Numbered from the stretch's first letter, positions 42,492 through 52,367 are shown. The stretch is 64,000 nt of DNA from an uncultured bacterium (GCA_902797965.1 CADBUY010000001.1:228644-292643); one strand, 5' to 3'. Notes: a model not told the origin generated them from the letters alone. A program made the numbers and translations.

Positions 42492-42833
42492 ATGGATTAC
42501 AAAGACTTATCATCAAACCCTATTGCAGTAGTTTTACAACTTGTGGGAGCAAAATGGAAAATTCTAATAATAAAAAATCTTCTCAAGAGTGAGATGAGGT
42601 TTTGCGAACTTAAAAAATCTCTCGGTTGTACAGCAAAAGTTCTTACATCATGTCTTAAAGAAATGGAAGAAGACGGACTTGTAATAAGAGAAGTTGATGA
42701 AAGAGAATTTAACAAAATTGAATATTATTTATCTGATATAGGTTATACGCTTAAACCCGTAATAGATTCTATGCAAAAATGGGGAAAAGATTATAAAAGA
42801 TTAAGAAAACTTATGGAACAGTATAAACAATAG
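42492..42833 (+). CDS. HxlR-family transcriptional regulator
   Basis: The 113-residue protein is a winged-helix regulator of the HxlR (MarR-like) family. It has 'LVGAKWKILIIKNLL', 'MRFCELKKSLGCTAKVLTSCLKEME' as the recognition part and 'YYLSDIGYTLKPVIDSM' in the wing and C-terminal helix. Cysteines in the helix-turn-helix ('RFCEL', 'LGCTAK') could sense redox or electrophiles. It precedes the UPF0173 hydrolase gene by 8 bases, which suggests an operon, and has a perfect palindrome in its promoter region. Confidence 0.85.
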   Translation: MDYKDLSSNPIAVVLQLVGAKWKILIIKNLLKSEMRFCELKKSLGCTAKVLTSCLKEMEEDGLVIREVDEREFNKIEYYLSDIGYTLKPVIDSMQKWGKDYKRLRKLMEQYKQ

Positions 42834-42841
42834 GAGAGAGA

Positions 42842-43516
42842 ATGGATATACGTTACTTGGGACACAGCGCTTTTGAGATAACAACAAAAAACGGTAAAAT
42901 TCTTATAGATCCGTTTTTGGTTTGTTTGCCTAATTATAAACCTGAAAATATAAAAGATATTTTTGTAACTCACGGACATAGTGACCATTTAGGCAGAGCG
43001 ATTGAGATATCTGCATCTACAGGCGCACCAATTACCGCGGTATTTGAACTTGCTAATTATTGTGCGAAGAAAGGTGCAAATGTAAACGGAGCAGGACTTG
43101 GTGCCTGGCAAAATTTCAGTTGGGGAAATGCAATTCTTGTTCCGGCATTTCATTCAAGTTCTACTCCTGATGGTATTTATGCAGGATGTCCTTGCGGATT
43201 TATTTTTAACATTGACGGAATTACAATATACCACGCAGGTGATACTTGCCTTAATTCAGAAATGAAAGTTATTGGCGATGTATATAAACCCGATATTTCA
43301 ATGCTTCCAATTGGCGGTACATATACAATGGATATTGATCATGCAGTAATTGCTTCAAAATGGCTTAATACAAAGTGCGTTATACCGATGCACTATAATA
43401 CATTTGATGCAATATCAGTTAATATAAAAAATTTTGAAAAGGGAATGAATGATATTGGAAAAACTCCCATTGTAATGTCTGTAAATGGTATTATATCAAA
43501 TGCTGAGAAATACTAA
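42842..43516 (+). CDS. UPF0173 metal-dependent hydrolase
   Basis: The 224-residue protein has the metallo-beta-lactamase fold, with the zinc motif 'VTHGHSDHLG' (about 39-48), 'GHSAFEI' near the start and further ligands 'YHAGDT' and 'IPMHYNTFDAI'. Members of UPF0173 (YtkL-like) are cytoplasmic hydrolases of unknown substrate. It is co-directional with, and 8 bases after, the HxlR-type regulator, with GGAGAGAG before its ATG. Confidence 0.87.
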   Translation: MDIRYLGHSAFEITTKNGKILIDPFLVCLPNYKPENIKDIFVTHGHSDHLGRAIEISASTGAPITAVFELANYCAKKGANVNGAGLGAWQNFSWGNAILVPAFHSSSTPDGIYAGCPCGFIFNIDGITIYHAGDTCLNSEMKVIGDVYKPDISMLPIGGTYTMDIDHAVIASKWLNTKCVIPMHYNTFDAISVNIKNFEKGMNDIGKTPIVMSVNGIISNAEKY

Positions 43517-43558
43517 GTATTCAAAAAAAACAGTATTTGCTTAAAAAATCTTAACTAT

Positions 43559-43587
43559 TTGAAAACTTTAACAGCTTAGGCTATGAT
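43559..43587 (+). promoter_or_regulatory. Promoter of fliFGHI operon
   Basis: TTGAAA (43559-43564) and TATGAT (43582-43587) are 17 bases apart, about 30 bases before the fliF ATG. This resembles a housekeeping-sigma promoter and not a sigma-28 (TAAA/GCCGATAA) site. Confidence 0.55.
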
Positions 43588-43616
43588 AATATTGAATAGT
43601 AGTGCGTGGGGAGATA

Positions 43617-45176
43617 ATGGAAAACAATTATTTTGCACTTTTTGCTAATGATATGAAGAAATTGTGGAACGGGCTGGACGGAGCTCAGAAGCTTGGCATG
43701 CTCGCACTTATTATTGTGACAATAATTGTAGCAACATTTTTCTTATCAAAAGCTATGGAGCCTGATTGGGTTGTCTTATATTCGGATTTGAACGAAGTTG
43801 ATACAATCAGCATTGTTGAGGGCATGAAGAAAAATGGATATCGATATAAGGTTTCGGAAGACCATAAGTCAGTTCTTGTTCCGTCAAATGTCAGAGATGA
43901 GATGAGAGTTTTTGTTGCGGAAAATGATTTGATAAAAAATCAAGACAGCGGTTTTGAACTTCTTGATAACATGCAGCTTGGTTCAACGGATTTTAAAAAT
44001 AAATTAACAAAACAAAGAATTTTTCAGGGTGAGTTGACCCGTTCAATTGAAAAAATTGAGGGTATCAGATATGCAAGGGTTCAGCTTGCAGAACCGGAAC
44101 GTTCAATTTTTGAAGATAGTGACGAAAAACCCACTGCTTCAGTTGTTTTGGTTTTGGATCCGGGTTATAAAATTAAAACAGAGCAGGTGAAAGCTATTAA
44201 AAATTTGGTAGCTTATTCTGTTCCGAGAATGACACCTGAGCAGGTATTTATCACTGATCAGAACGGAAATAGTTTGTCTGATGAAGTTTCCAAAAATTCT
44301 ACAGATATGGAAAGTTTTAAAAGTAATCTTGAAAAAGATACAAGCAAAAAGGTTGCTGCAGTTATAGAAAAAATTGTCGGCAAAGGTAATGTTTCAGTTC
44401 AGGTTAATGCTGATATTGATTTTAATTCTGCGAAGGCAACTATAGAAAGCTATATACCTTTAAATGATGAAAAAGGTGTTGGTGTTGTAACAAGTTCTCA
44501 AACAGAAACAGAAACCTATGAAAATCCGAATAATGTTCAGAATCCGCAAAACCTTACGCCGCCGGTAACTGTAAACAGAAATTTGAACTATTCAAAACAA
44601 AAGACTTCTGTTAATTACAGCGTTTCAAAAGAAGTTAAACAAATTGTTTATGCTCCTGGAACAGTAAAAAGACTGTCAATTGCAGTTGCAATAAATAAAG
44701 TTTTAACAGATTCCGAAAAAGAAGAAATAAAGGCTTTAATCCAATCTGCTTCAGGCGTTGATTACTCAAGAGGCGATATAATATCTGTTTCTGGCTTGCA
44801 ATTTGAGGGTGCAACATTTGATAGAAAAGCACAGGATGACTTTGTAAAACAATATCAGCAGGAACAGTTCATGTACTTTATCGGTTCATCAGTATTTCCG
44901 CTTATTATAGTTTTGCTTCTTGGCGGATTTGCATTGTTAATATTGAAAAACTTTGTAACAAAAATGCCTACAATGAAACGTATTGAACGCAAGGTTGAAG
45001 ATACTCTGGAAAATGAGCCGGAAGAAGCTGAACCAGAAGAAGATACTCCAAGAGTAGATTTAGAAAAGAAAGAAATAGCCTCTAAGAAGAACCAAAGTAT
45101 TAATGAATTAAATGATGCTGTAATGTCAGCGCCGGAAGAAGCAGCAAAGTTATTGGTATCATATATCAAGAATTAA
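43617..45176 (+). CDS. fliF: Flagellar MS-ring protein FliF
   Basis: The protein of about 519 residues forms the MS ring in the inner membrane. It has an N-terminal membrane helix (about 20-45), periplasmic ring-building motifs with 'EPDWVVLYSDLNEVD' and 'LTRSIEKIEGIRYARVQLA', and a second helix near 425-450. An acidic FliG-binding C-terminal tail follows. The ATG at 43617 has GGGGAG 4 bases upstream and is preferred over the GTG at 43602. It begins the fliF-fliG-fliH-fliI cluster. Confidence 0.93.
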   Translation: MENNYFALFANDMKKLWNGLDGAQKLGMLALIIVTIIVATFFLSKAMEPDWVVLYSDLNEVDTISIVEGMKKNGYRYKVSEDHKSVLVPSNVRDEMRVFVAENDLIKNQDSGFELLDNMQLGSTDFKNKLTKQRIFQGELTRSIEKIEGIRYARVQLAEPERSIFEDSDEKPTASVVLVLDPGYKIKTEQVKAIKNLVAYSVPRMTPEQVFITDQNGNSLSDEVSKNSTDMESFKSNLEKDTSKKVAAVIEKIVGKGNVSVQVNADIDFNSAKATIESYIPLNDEKGVGVVTSSQTETETYENPNNVQNPQNLTPPVTVNRNLNYSKQKTSVNYSVSKEVKQIVYAPGTVKRLSIAVAINKVLTDSEKEEIKALIQSASGVDYSRGDIISVSGLQFEGATFDRKAQDDFVKQYQQEQFMYFIGSSVFPLIIVLLLGGFALLILKNFVTKMPTMKRIERKVEDTLENEPEEAEPEEDTPRVDLEKKEIASKKNQSINELNDAVMSAPEEAAKLLVSYIKN

Positions 45177-45187
45177 GGTGAAAGACA

Positions 45188-46237
45188 ATGGGTATAGAAG
45201 AGATAAAAAAAGCCAAGGAAGAAGCAAAAAAAGTTATAACAAGGCCGAGCCAAAAGGTAGCGGCACTTTTGATTGCTTTAGGCCCTGCTACTGCTTCTGA
45301 AATACTCAAAAATATAAAAGAAGAAGACTTGCTTGAACAATTAACTTTAGACATTGCTAATTTAGGCAAAGTATCTGATGAGGATTTAACAGATGTTCTG
45401 GAGGAATTCCGTTCAGTATTTCAGGCAAAAAACTTTGTTGCATCAGGTGGTGTTAACTATGCAAAACAACTTCTTGCACAGGCTTATGGTGAAGGTGAAG
45501 CTGCAAAAATGCTGGAAAGAGTTAACTCAATGGTTAACACAAATCCATTTTATTTCTTAAACGAAGCCGATCCATCACAGCTTGCCAATACATTTGCAAC
45601 AGAAAATTCACAACTTTTGGCTTTAATATTGGCGTATATTCGTCCTGAACTTGCTGCACAGGTATTGTCATTCCTGCCTCCTGACATTCAGGCTGTTGTA
45701 TCAATGAAGATTGCGGATATGACACCGACCAATCCTGAAATTTTGTCAACAATTGAAGATATTGTAGAAAGAAAATTCTCTGCGTTGTTGGTTCAGGATT
45801 TTTCAAATGCAGGCGGCGTGGAATCTCTTGCAAATATCTTGAACTGTTGTGACCGTGGTACTGAAAAGAATATTATGGAATGGCTTGACATTGAAAATCA
45901 GGAAATGGCACAAGAAGTCCGAGACTTGATGTTTGTATTTGAAGACATTATTATCCTTGATGACCGTGCTATTCAAAGACTGCTTAGGGAAATTGATTCA
46001 AAAGACCTTGCAACGGCTCTAAAAGGTACAAAAGATGAGATTAAAGAAAAGATTTTCAAGAACATGTCTGAGAGAGCAAGACAAATGTTACAGGATGATA
46101 TGGAATATCTTGGACCTGTTCGTGCAAAAGAAGTTCAGGAAGCTCAGACAAATGTTGTCAGTGCCATCAGAACACTTGAAGCAACCGGTGAAATTACAAT
46201 TACTCGTGCCAGCGTAGAGGATGAATTAATTGAGTAG
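45188..46237 (+). CDS. fliG: Flagellar motor switch protein FliG
   Basis: The 349-residue rotor protein has an N-terminal FliF-binding domain ('QKVAALLIALGPATASEILK'), a middle domain and the C-terminal torque helix 'DRAIQRLLREIDSKDLATALKG', whose charged residues interact with the stator. 'RARQMLQDDMEYLGPVRAKEV' ends the canonical C-terminal domain. The stop overlaps the start of fliH by 8 bases. Confidence 0.93.
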   Translation: MGIEEIKKAKEEAKKVITRPSQKVAALLIALGPATASEILKNIKEEDLLEQLTLDIANLGKVSDEDLTDVLEEFRSVFQAKNFVASGGVNYAKQLLAQAYGEGEAAKMLERVNSMVNTNPFYFLNEADPSQLANTFATENSQLLALILAYIRPELAAQVLSFLPPDIQAVVSMKIADMTPTNPEILSTIEDIVERKFSALLVQDFSNAGGVESLANILNCCDRGTEKNIMEWLDIENQEMAQEVRDLMFVFEDIIILDDRAIQRLLREIDSKDLATALKGTKDEIKEKIFKNMSERARQMLQDDMEYLGPVRAKEVQEAQTNVVSAIRTLEATGEITITRASVEDELIE

Positions 46238-47012
46238 TAGTCATAACAACAATAATGGAAGTAACAGAATAGTCGGAAAAGAAGTTCATTTTGGTGAAAA
46301 CTATGTTTTGCCGATAGAACAATCTAAAGTTACAGTGTCAGAGGCAAAAGTTAAGCAAATACTTGCTGATACTGATGCTAAGGCTCAGCAAATTGTTGAT
46401 AATGCCGGTAATAAATCTACAATTATTGTACAGACTGCAAGTAATGAAGCAGAAAGAATGGTTGAGGATGCCAGAAAAAGGGCTCAAAACGAATATGAAG
46501 CAATAAAAGAGCAGGCATATAAAGAAGGTTTTGAACAAGGTCGTGCAGACGGGTTAGAACAGTTTAAAAAAGATGCTGAAGAATGTTTAAAATCTTTGGA
46601 GACTCTTGCAGGCAGTTCATTTGATATGAAAAATAATATCATTGATTCTGCTTCTCGTGATATTGTGGAGCTTGTTTCGGTTATTGCTGACAAAGTATGT
46701 CATGCTAAATTTAATCCGCAAATGTTATATCAAATTACTCTTGATGCAATAAAATTATTGAATGACAAAGAGACAATAACAATTATTGTAAGTCCCAAAC
46801 TGGTTGACAGTATTCAAAAAATGGTACCAAATTTCAGATCTTCCATTCAGAGTATACAGACATTAAAAATTGTTGAGGATAATTCTCTTGCACCTGATGG
46901 TGTTATTGTAGAAACTCCAAATACCAGACTAGATTCCAGAATATCTGCCCAAATTGCAGAACTGACGCAAAAAATGTTAACAGGTGATAGTGGTGGAATG
47001 GGACAAAAATAG
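46230..47012 (+). CDS. fliH: Flagellar export protein FliH
   Basis: The 260-residue protein is FliH, the stator-like regulator of the FliI ATPase in flagellar export. The N-terminal third is variable; the middle is a long coiled coil with Ala- and Gln-rich repeats ('AKAQQIVDNAG', 'ARKRAQNEYEAIKEQAYKEG') including GxxxG-like spacing ('EGFEQGRADGLEQ'). The C-terminal domain resembles the E-peripheral stalk. It starts with TTG at 46230, overlapping fliG, and overlaps fliI by 29 bases. Confidence 0.82.
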   Translation: MSSSHNNNNGSNRIVGKEVHFGENYVLPIEQSKVTVSEAKVKQILADTDAKAQQIVDNAGNKSTIIVQTASNEAERMVEDARKRAQNEYEAIKEQAYKEGFEQGRADGLEQFKKDAEECLKSLETLAGSSFDMKNNIIDSASRDIVELVSVIADKVCHAKFNPQMLYQITLDAIKLLNDKETITIIVSPKLVDSIQKMVPNFRSSIQSIQTLKIVEDNSLAPDGVIVETPNTRLDSRISAQIAELTQKMLTGDSGGMGQK

Positions 47013-48321
47013 ATATTTAGAAATAATCCAGCAAACCCGTACTATTAAAGAGATTGGTAAAATTACCGAGATTATAGGTTTGACTATTGAATCAGACGGA
47101 CCAAAATCTTCAATTGGTGACTTGTGTTATATCTATAATGAATTTGATGATAAACCTACAATGGCAGAGGTTGTAGGGTTTAAGAAAGATAAAATTTTGC
47201 TTATGCCTCTTGCATCTCCTGATGGTATTAGACCTGGAGCTTTTGTAGTAAATTCAGGCGGAGCAATGAAAATTGGTGTAGGGAATCAGCTTATCGGAAG
47301 AGTTTTAGATGGCTTAGGAAATCCTATTGATAATCTGGGAGAAATCCAATTTTCAGAGTATCGTTCAACGAGAGCAGATGCGATTAACCCGTTAAAAAGA
47401 AAACGTATCAGTGAACCTCTGTCACTGGGTATAAGAGCAATTGATGGTTTTATGACAGTAGGTAAAGGTCAGAGAATGGGTATTTTTGCAGGTTCAGGAG
47501 TCGGTAAAAGTACTACAATCGGTATGATGGCAAAAAATACCTCTGCTCAACTTAATGTTATTGCATTAATTGGTGAACGTGGAAGAGAGGTTAAAGAGTT
47601 TATTGAAGAAATTTTAGGACCCGAAGGTATGAAACGCTCAATTGTTATTGCAGCAACTTCAGAACAACCATCTTTGGTAAAAATAAAAGCAGCATTTGTA
47701 GCGACTTCTATTGCGGAATATTTTAGAGATATGGGGATGGACGTATTGTTTATGCTTGACTCTGTAACTCGTATTGCAATGGCGCAAAGAGAAGTCGGAC
47801 TGGCAATTGGTGAACCTCCTGCAACAAGAGGTTATACTCCGTCTGTATTTGCTTTGATGCCTAAACTAATGGAACGTGCAGGTACTAATGAATATGGCAC
47901 AATTACAGGTCTTTATACTGTATTGGTAGAGGGTGACGACTTTAACGAACCAATCTCTGATACTGCAAGAAGTATCTTAGACGGTCACATTGTTCTTTCA
48001 AGAGATTTGGCACACAAGAACCATTATCCTGCTGTCGACGTTTTACAATCATTGAGCCGTGTAATGGGTGATGTTACTACTAAAGAGCACAGGGCAGCAG
48101 CAGGCGTTTTGAGGAATCTGCTTGCTGTTCACAGAAAAAATGAAGATTTAATAAATATAGGTGCTTATGTTCGCGGTTCCGATCCAGCCTGCGATAAAGC
48201 GATTGCAATGATGAACGATATTAACGGATTTTTGCAGCAATCAACAACTGACAAGATTGAATATGAAGAAACTATAGCAAATTTACTTCAACTCGGACAA
48301 CTTGCAGGAGCAGGCGAATAA
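46984..48321 (+). CDS. fliI: Flagellum-specific ATPase FliI
   Basis: The 445-residue ATPase of the flagellar type III export apparatus has Walker A 'AGSGVGKSTTIGMM', 'ALIGERGREVKEF' and 'AQREVGLAIGEPPATRGYTPSVF', as in F1 beta and other type III ATPases. The DALCI-type C-terminus follows. The start is a GTG at 46984 within fliH; a second GTG 9 bases later is possible. It is the last gene of the cluster in this window. Confidence 0.93.
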   Translation: MIVVEWDKNRYLEIIQQTRTIKEIGKITEIIGLTIESDGPKSSIGDLCYIYNEFDDKPTMAEVVGFKKDKILLMPLASPDGIRPGAFVVNSGGAMKIGVGNQLIGRVLDGLGNPIDNLGEIQFSEYRSTRADAINPLKRKRISEPLSLGIRAIDGFMTVGKGQRMGIFAGSGVGKSTTIGMMAKNTSAQLNVIALIGERGREVKEFIEEILGPEGMKRSIVIAATSEQPSLVKIKAAFVATSIAEYFRDMGMDVLFMLDSVTRIAMAQREVGLAIGEPPATRGYTPSVFALMPKLMERAGTNEYGTITGLYTVLVEGDDFNEPISDTARSILDGHIVLSRDLAHKNHYPAVDVLQSLSRVMGDVTTKEHRAAAGVLRNLLAVHRKNEDLINIGAYVRGSDPACDKAIAMMNDINGFLQQSTTDKIEYEETIANLLQLGQLAGAGE

Positions 48322-48345
48322 AAAATTGTAGGTATATAAAACAAT

Positions 48346-48369
48346 AGGTCGGATTTGCTAAACCGACCT
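48346..48369. terminator. Convergent hairpin between fliI and glnA
   Basis: Arms AGGTCGG (48346-48352) and CCGACCT (48363-48369) form a 7-bp GC-rich stem with a 10-base loop. T-rich sequence follows on both strands, though it is interrupted. It separates the convergent fliI and glnA genes. Confidence 0.6.
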
Positions 48370-48391
48370 TAATATATTTACACTTTTTTTA

Positions 48392-49756
48392 CTAGTATCT
48401 GGCAAGGTATTTATCCAATTCCCACTGAGAAACATACGTTCTAAAATCATCCCACTCAATTTCTTTTGCAGTAACAAACTCATCAACAATGTGTGAGCCT
48501 AATGCTGTTTTTGCAATAAGTGAGCGTTGCATGTAGTCGAGTGCTTCTTTCAAACTTCCGGGAAGAGATTCGATTTTCAAGCGTTTTCTTTCTTTTTCAG
48601 AAAGTTTATAAATGTTTGATTCAACTGGTTTTGGAGGTTCAATTTTATTTCTTACGCCGTCCAAGCATGCTGCCAAAATAGTAGCAAATGCTAAATATGG
48701 GTTACAGCTTGGATCCGGAGAACGAAGCTCTACACGAGTTGAAACGCCACGTTTTGCCGGAACTCTTAATAACGCGCTTCTGTTAGCAAGTGACCAAGCC
48801 ATATATACAGGTGCTTCATACCCAGGAACAATACGTTTGTAGCTGTTAACGGTTGGGTTTAAAATTGCTGTTATACTCTTAATATGTTTCAACATACCGC
48901 CGATTGCGTATCTCGCCGTATCTGAAAGTTGGTATTCTCCCTTTGGATCGTAAAAAGCATTTTTACCTTTTAAATCTGCAAGAGAAATATTACAGTGCAT
49001 ACCGGAACCATTTATACCAAAAATCGGTTTCGGCATAAATGTTGCGTGTAATCCGTACGCAGCAGCAATTGCCTTTACAGCAATACGGAATGTTACAACA
49101 TTATCTGCCGTTGTAAGTATGTCAGAATATTTAAAATCAATTTCGTGCTGACCGTCTGCAACTTCGTGGTGAGATGCTTCAATATCAAATCCCATATCCT
49201 GAAGAGTACTAACTATATCCGTACGAACTTCCTCGCCTAAATCATCAGGCCCCATATCATAATAACCGGCTCTGTCGTGTGTTCTTGTTGTAATATGTCC
49301 GTCATCGTCTTTTTCAAATAAGAAGAATTCTGCTTCTGGTCCAACATTCATAGATAATCCTAATTTTTGAGCTTCAGCCATTAGTCTTTTTAGGTTGCAT
49401 CTTGGGCAGCCTTCAAAAGGTGTTCCATCTGCATTATAAATATCACATATTACACGAGCTGAATTTCTTCCGTTTTGTTCCTGCCATGGAAGAATTTGGA
49501 AGGTGTTTTTATCCGGATAAAAGAACATGTCCGAAGTTTCAATATTTCTAAAACCTTTGATAGATGAACCGTCAAGCATCATTTCATTATTTAAAACTCT
49601 GTCAATGTGTTCTGACGGAACCGCTAAATTCTTAACCTGTCCGTTAATGTCGACGAATTGAAGTTTGATAAACTGAACATCGTATTCATCAATCATATTT
49701 TTTATATCTTCATCAGTTAATTGTTTCCCATTCATTGGTTGGTGTTTAAAATCCAT
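48392..49756 (-). CDS. glnA: Glutamine synthetase, type I
   Basis: The enzyme of about 454 residues makes glutamine from glutamate, ammonia and ATP. Signatures are 'FVDINGQVKNLAVP', 'MLDGSSIKGF', 'ADGQHEIDFKYSD', 'FMPKPIFGINGSGMHCN' and 'KRGVSTRVELRSPDPSCNPYLAFA'. The length is typical of GSI-alpha forms. The ATG at 49756 has AAGGAG 7 bases upstream; the longer frame from 49777 lacks one. It is convergent with fliI. Confidence 0.93.
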   Translation of the reverse strand: MDFKHQPMNGKQLTDEDIKNMIDEYDVQFIKLQFVDINGQVKNLAVPSEHIDRVLNNEMMLDGSSIKGFRNIETSDMFFYPDKNTFQILPWQEQNGRNSARVICDIYNADGTPFEGCPRCNLKRLMAEAQKLGLSMNVGPEAEFFLFEKDDDGHITTRTHDRAGYYDMGPDDLGEEVRTDIVSTLQDMGFDIEASHHEVADGQHEIDFKYSDILTTADNVVTFRIAVKAIAAAYGLHATFMPKPIFGINGSGMHCNISLADLKGKNAFYDPKGEYQLSDTARYAIGGMLKHIKSITAILNPTVNSYKRIVPGYEAPVYMAWSLANRSALLRVPAKRGVSTRVELRSPDPSCNPYLAFATILAACLDGVRNKIEPPKPVESNIYKLSEKERKRLKIESLPGSLKEALDYMQRSLIAKTALGSHIVDEFVTAKEIEWDDFRTYVSQWELDKYLARY

Positions 49757-49931
49757 ACTCTTTCTCCTTGTTTCCAATGGTTTAATAATATCGTATTTAT
49801 ACTGTGAAGGTCAATAGATTGTTTGTTAAGAATTTATAAAATTTTTGTTAAACATTTGTTACAAATAGTGGAAATTAAATTCTGGATTTAATAAAATGTA
49901 AAATGAAGAAAGATAGAGGGGATTTTTGGGC

Positions 49932-50456
49932 ATGAATACAGCTTCAAGCAAAGTACTTTTACCAAATGATGTTAGAAAATTATTGAATGTTGATAATAAA
50001 GAGATAGTTGAATTATGTAAAAAAACTTCCGTCTCACCAAAGAAAAATAAATTAGGTCAAATATATTTTTCAATAGACGAAGTTAAAAAATTAAGAAGTG
50101 CAAAGACCTCTCTAATAACAGGAAATGGAATTAAGAAAATGAATGAAAAAGAAACTTTACCCGTAATGACAAAACCGAATTCACAAGCTGTAGTAAATGG
50201 CTTATTGGATACTTTAAACAGAATGGAAAGCAACATTACTTCATCTATGACAAAACTTATTGATGAAAAATTAGAAGGCATGGATGATGTTGTGCTTGAA
50301 CTTGTTCGCTGCAAAACAGAAAATGAAAATCTTAAAAATAAAGTTAATGAACTTAACAAAGAAAACTTTAAACTTAAAAATATTTTAAGCAGTTTCAGAC
50401 CTCTGTTTGCCGGCTTTTATATTAAAAAAGAAGAAGAAAACAATATTCTTCTATAA
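49932..50456 (+). CDS. MerR-like helix-turn-helix coiled-coil protein
   Basis: This protein of about 174 residues starts with a MerR/excisionase-like DNA-binding region ('LPNDVRKLLNVDNKEIVELCKK' and 'QIYFSIDEVKKLR', residues about 10-58). A linker is followed by a long coiled coil ('VRCKTENENLKNKVNELNKEN', about 128-150). It resembles chromosome-binding or cell-cycle proteins of this architecture more than classic regulators. The ATG at 49932 is preferred because GAGGGG precedes it; an in-frame TTG lies at 49926. It is 61 bases upstream of recA, same strand. Confidence 0.55.
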   Translation: MNTASSKVLLPNDVRKLLNVDNKEIVELCKKTSVSPKKNKLGQIYFSIDEVKKLRSAKTSLITGNGIKKMNEKETLPVMTKPNSQAVVNGLLDTLNRMESNITSSMTKLIDEKLEGMDDVVLELVRCKTENENLKNKVNELNKENFKLKNILSSFRPLFAGFYIKKEEENNILL

Positions 50457-50474
50457 ACAGATTTATAAACGTAA

Positions 50475-50490
50475 GGTACAGATTTGTACC
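50475..50490. promoter_or_regulatory. Inverted repeat upstream of recA, operator candidate
   Basis: GGTACA, 4 bases, TGTACC: a perfect 6-4-6 inverted repeat 27 bases before the recA start. LexA sites in several phyla have a similar 4-base-spaced inverted form (Bacillus GAAC-N4-GTTC), so an SOS operator is plausible. The sequence does not match the published cyanobacterial or E. coli consensus exactly. Confidence 0.45.
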
Positions 50491-50517
50491 AGAATTAGAG
50501 ATTTGGGGAATTAGATT

Positions 50518-51546
50518 ATGGCAAAAGAAGAATCAACAGCAGTAATGGAAAAACCAACAGATGAAAGACAAAAAGCATTAAAACTTGCTATTGATAAAAT
50601 CGAAAAAGATTTTGGCAAAGGTGCTATTATGAAACTTGGCGATAAGCCTGCTGTTAGTGTAGAAACTATACCAACAGGAGCATTGGCTTTGGATGTTGCT
50701 TTGGGCGTCGGCGGTATTCCAAGAGGACGTATTATTGAAGTTTATGGTCCGGAATCATCAGGTAAAACAACTCTTGCACAGCATATCGTTGCAGAATGTC
50801 AAAAGAAAGGCGGTATTGCAGCATTTGTTGACGCAGAACACGCTTTAGATCCTGAATATGCAAGAAATTTAGGAGTTAATATTGATGAATTATTAATCTC
50901 TCAGCCTGATACAGGTGAACAAGCGTTAGATATTACAGAAGAACTTGTTCGTTCAGGTGCTGTTGATATTATCGTTGTTGACTCTGTAGCAGCACTTGTT
51001 CCAAAAGCTGAAATTGAGGGTTCAATGGAAGATCAGCAAATGGGCTTGCAGGCTCGTTTGATGTCAAAAGCATTGAGAAAATTAACAGGTATTATAGGTA
51101 AAACTAATACAACTGTTATTTTTATAAACCAATTAAGACAAAAAATTGGCGTTATGTATGGAAATCCTGAAACAACAACAGGTGGTAACGCTTTGAAATA
51201 CTATGCGTCTGTTCGTATGGAAATAAAGAGAGTAGAAGGTTTAAAAGGTGATGGTGAAGATGTAGGTAACCATGTTAGGGTAAGAGTTCTTAAAAACAAG
51301 GTTGCACCGCCATTCAGAACAGCAGAATTTGATATTATCTTTGGTAAAGGTATTTGCAAAATCGGTAATATTTTAGACGTAGCTGTTGATTTGGATATTG
51401 TAAAAAAAGCCGGTTCGTGGTTTAGCTTTAATGATGAAAAGTTGGGTCAGGGAAGAGATAAGGCTAAAGAATTTTTAGCTGCTAATCCTGAAATTCTTGA
51501 TACAGTTGAAAAACTTGTCAGAGAAAAACTTGCTGAAAACTCATAG
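50518..51546 (+). CDS. recA: Recombinase RecA
   Basis: The 342-residue recombinase has Walker A '[12 protein letters not shown]' (about 77), '[20 protein letters not shown]', '[17 protein letters not shown]', loop 1 '[20 protein letters not shown]' and loop 2 near '[17 protein letters not shown]'. The length and acidic C-terminus are typical. It mediates strand exchange and LexA cleavage. A strong terminator follows (51581-51614). Confidence 0.97.
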   Translation: MAKEESTAVMEKPTDERQKALKLAIDKIEKDFGKGAIMKLGDKPAVSVETIPTGALALDVALGVGGIPRGRIIEVYGPESSGKTTLAQHIVAECQKKGGIAAFVDAEHALDPEYARNLGVNIDELLISQPDTGEQALDITEELVRSGAVDIIVVDSVAALVPKAEIEGSMEDQQMGLQARLMSKALRKLTGIIGKTNTTVIFINQLRQKIGVMYGNPETTTGGNALKYYASVRMEIKRVEGLKGDGEDVGNHVRVRVLKNKVAPPFRTAEFDIIFGKGICKIGNILDVAVDLDIVKKAGSWFSFNDEKLGQGRDKAKEFLAANPEILDTVEKLVREKLAENS

Positions 51547-51580
51547 AAATAAATTTATATTTGCAAAAATTAGGAAATTA

Positions 51581-51614
51581 AAAAACGAAAACAAGTATAT
51601 TGTTTTCGTTTTTT
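51581..51614 (+). terminator. Terminator of recA
   Basis: A 13-bp stem AAAAACGAAAACA (51581-51593) with its complement at 51601-51613, 7-base loop, ends in a T run. It lies 34 bases after the recA stop. Confidence 0.9.
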
Positions 51615-51682
51615 ATTAAAATGAACAATATTTTACAATAATCGTTTTAATACATGGAATAATATAATTCAAGGAGTAGGAA

Positions 51683-52339
51683 ATGCGGTTATTTTTATCT
51701 TTCTTAGCTATTTTATTTACATTACAAAGCTGTTATGCTCTGGATGATGTTAAAAATTTGCAAGCAGATGAGCTTGGTACTAAATATACGTTTGAAGACT
51801 CTATGAGCGGAAAAGTAGTAAAAATAGAAAAAGGAACTACCCTCCCAATTACCTTACAGACTCCGATTGATACTTCCGTAACTCAAGAAAATGATGAAGT
51901 AGCGGCAACTCTAAACGAAGATTTAAAAATCGATGGAGCAATCGTTGCCAAACAAAACAGTGTATTGTATGGAAAAGTAATAAAGGCTAAAAGCGCTTCA
52001 AAGTGCATGAGGGGCGGAAAAGTAAAAATAAAATTTGATAAACTTGTTACAACAGAAGATAAAACGTATGCAATAGCGACAAAAGCAATAGATTTTGTAG
52101 TATCGTCAGAAGATAAAATTATGACAATTGGGCAAACCGTAATGCAAGTCGCTTTGATGGCATTATATGGTATAGCAACCTGTGGAGTAGGTGCAGTTAT
52201 TATCGGCATGTTCTTTTATGCAACTCCTACCGGACTCTTTCCTGTTCTTACCAAGAAAGGAACAGACGCTGTTATACCGGCTTCTACTGCGATGGAAGTT
52301 TCTCTCAATAATTCGCTAAATGCAGTGGCAACTTATTAA
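51683..52339 (+). CDS. Exported protein of unknown function
   Basis: The 218-residue protein starts with a signal peptide ('RLFLSFLAILFTLQSCYA', with a Cys near the cleavage site). The mature part has a beta-rich domain with 'GTTLPITLQTPIDTSVTQ' and 'GAIVAKQNSVLYGKVIKAK', a pattern seen in small secretion- or outer-membrane-associated domains. A hydrophobic Gly-rich segment around residues 155-180 may be a membrane helix. The function is unknown. An 'AAGGAG' site precedes the ATG. Confidence 0.65.
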   Translation: MRLFLSFLAILFTLQSCYALDDVKNLQADELGTKYTFEDSMSGKVVKIEKGTTLPITLQTPIDTSVTQENDEVAATLNEDLKIDGAIVAKQNSVLYGKVIKAKSASKCMRGGKVKIKFDKLVTTEDKTYAIATKAIDFVVSSEDKIMTIGQTVMQVALMALYGIATCGVGAVIIGMFFYATPTGLFPVLTKKGTDAVIPASTAMEVSLNNSLNAVATY

Positions 52340-52367
52340 TAGTTTGCTTTACATAAATTAATTAATA

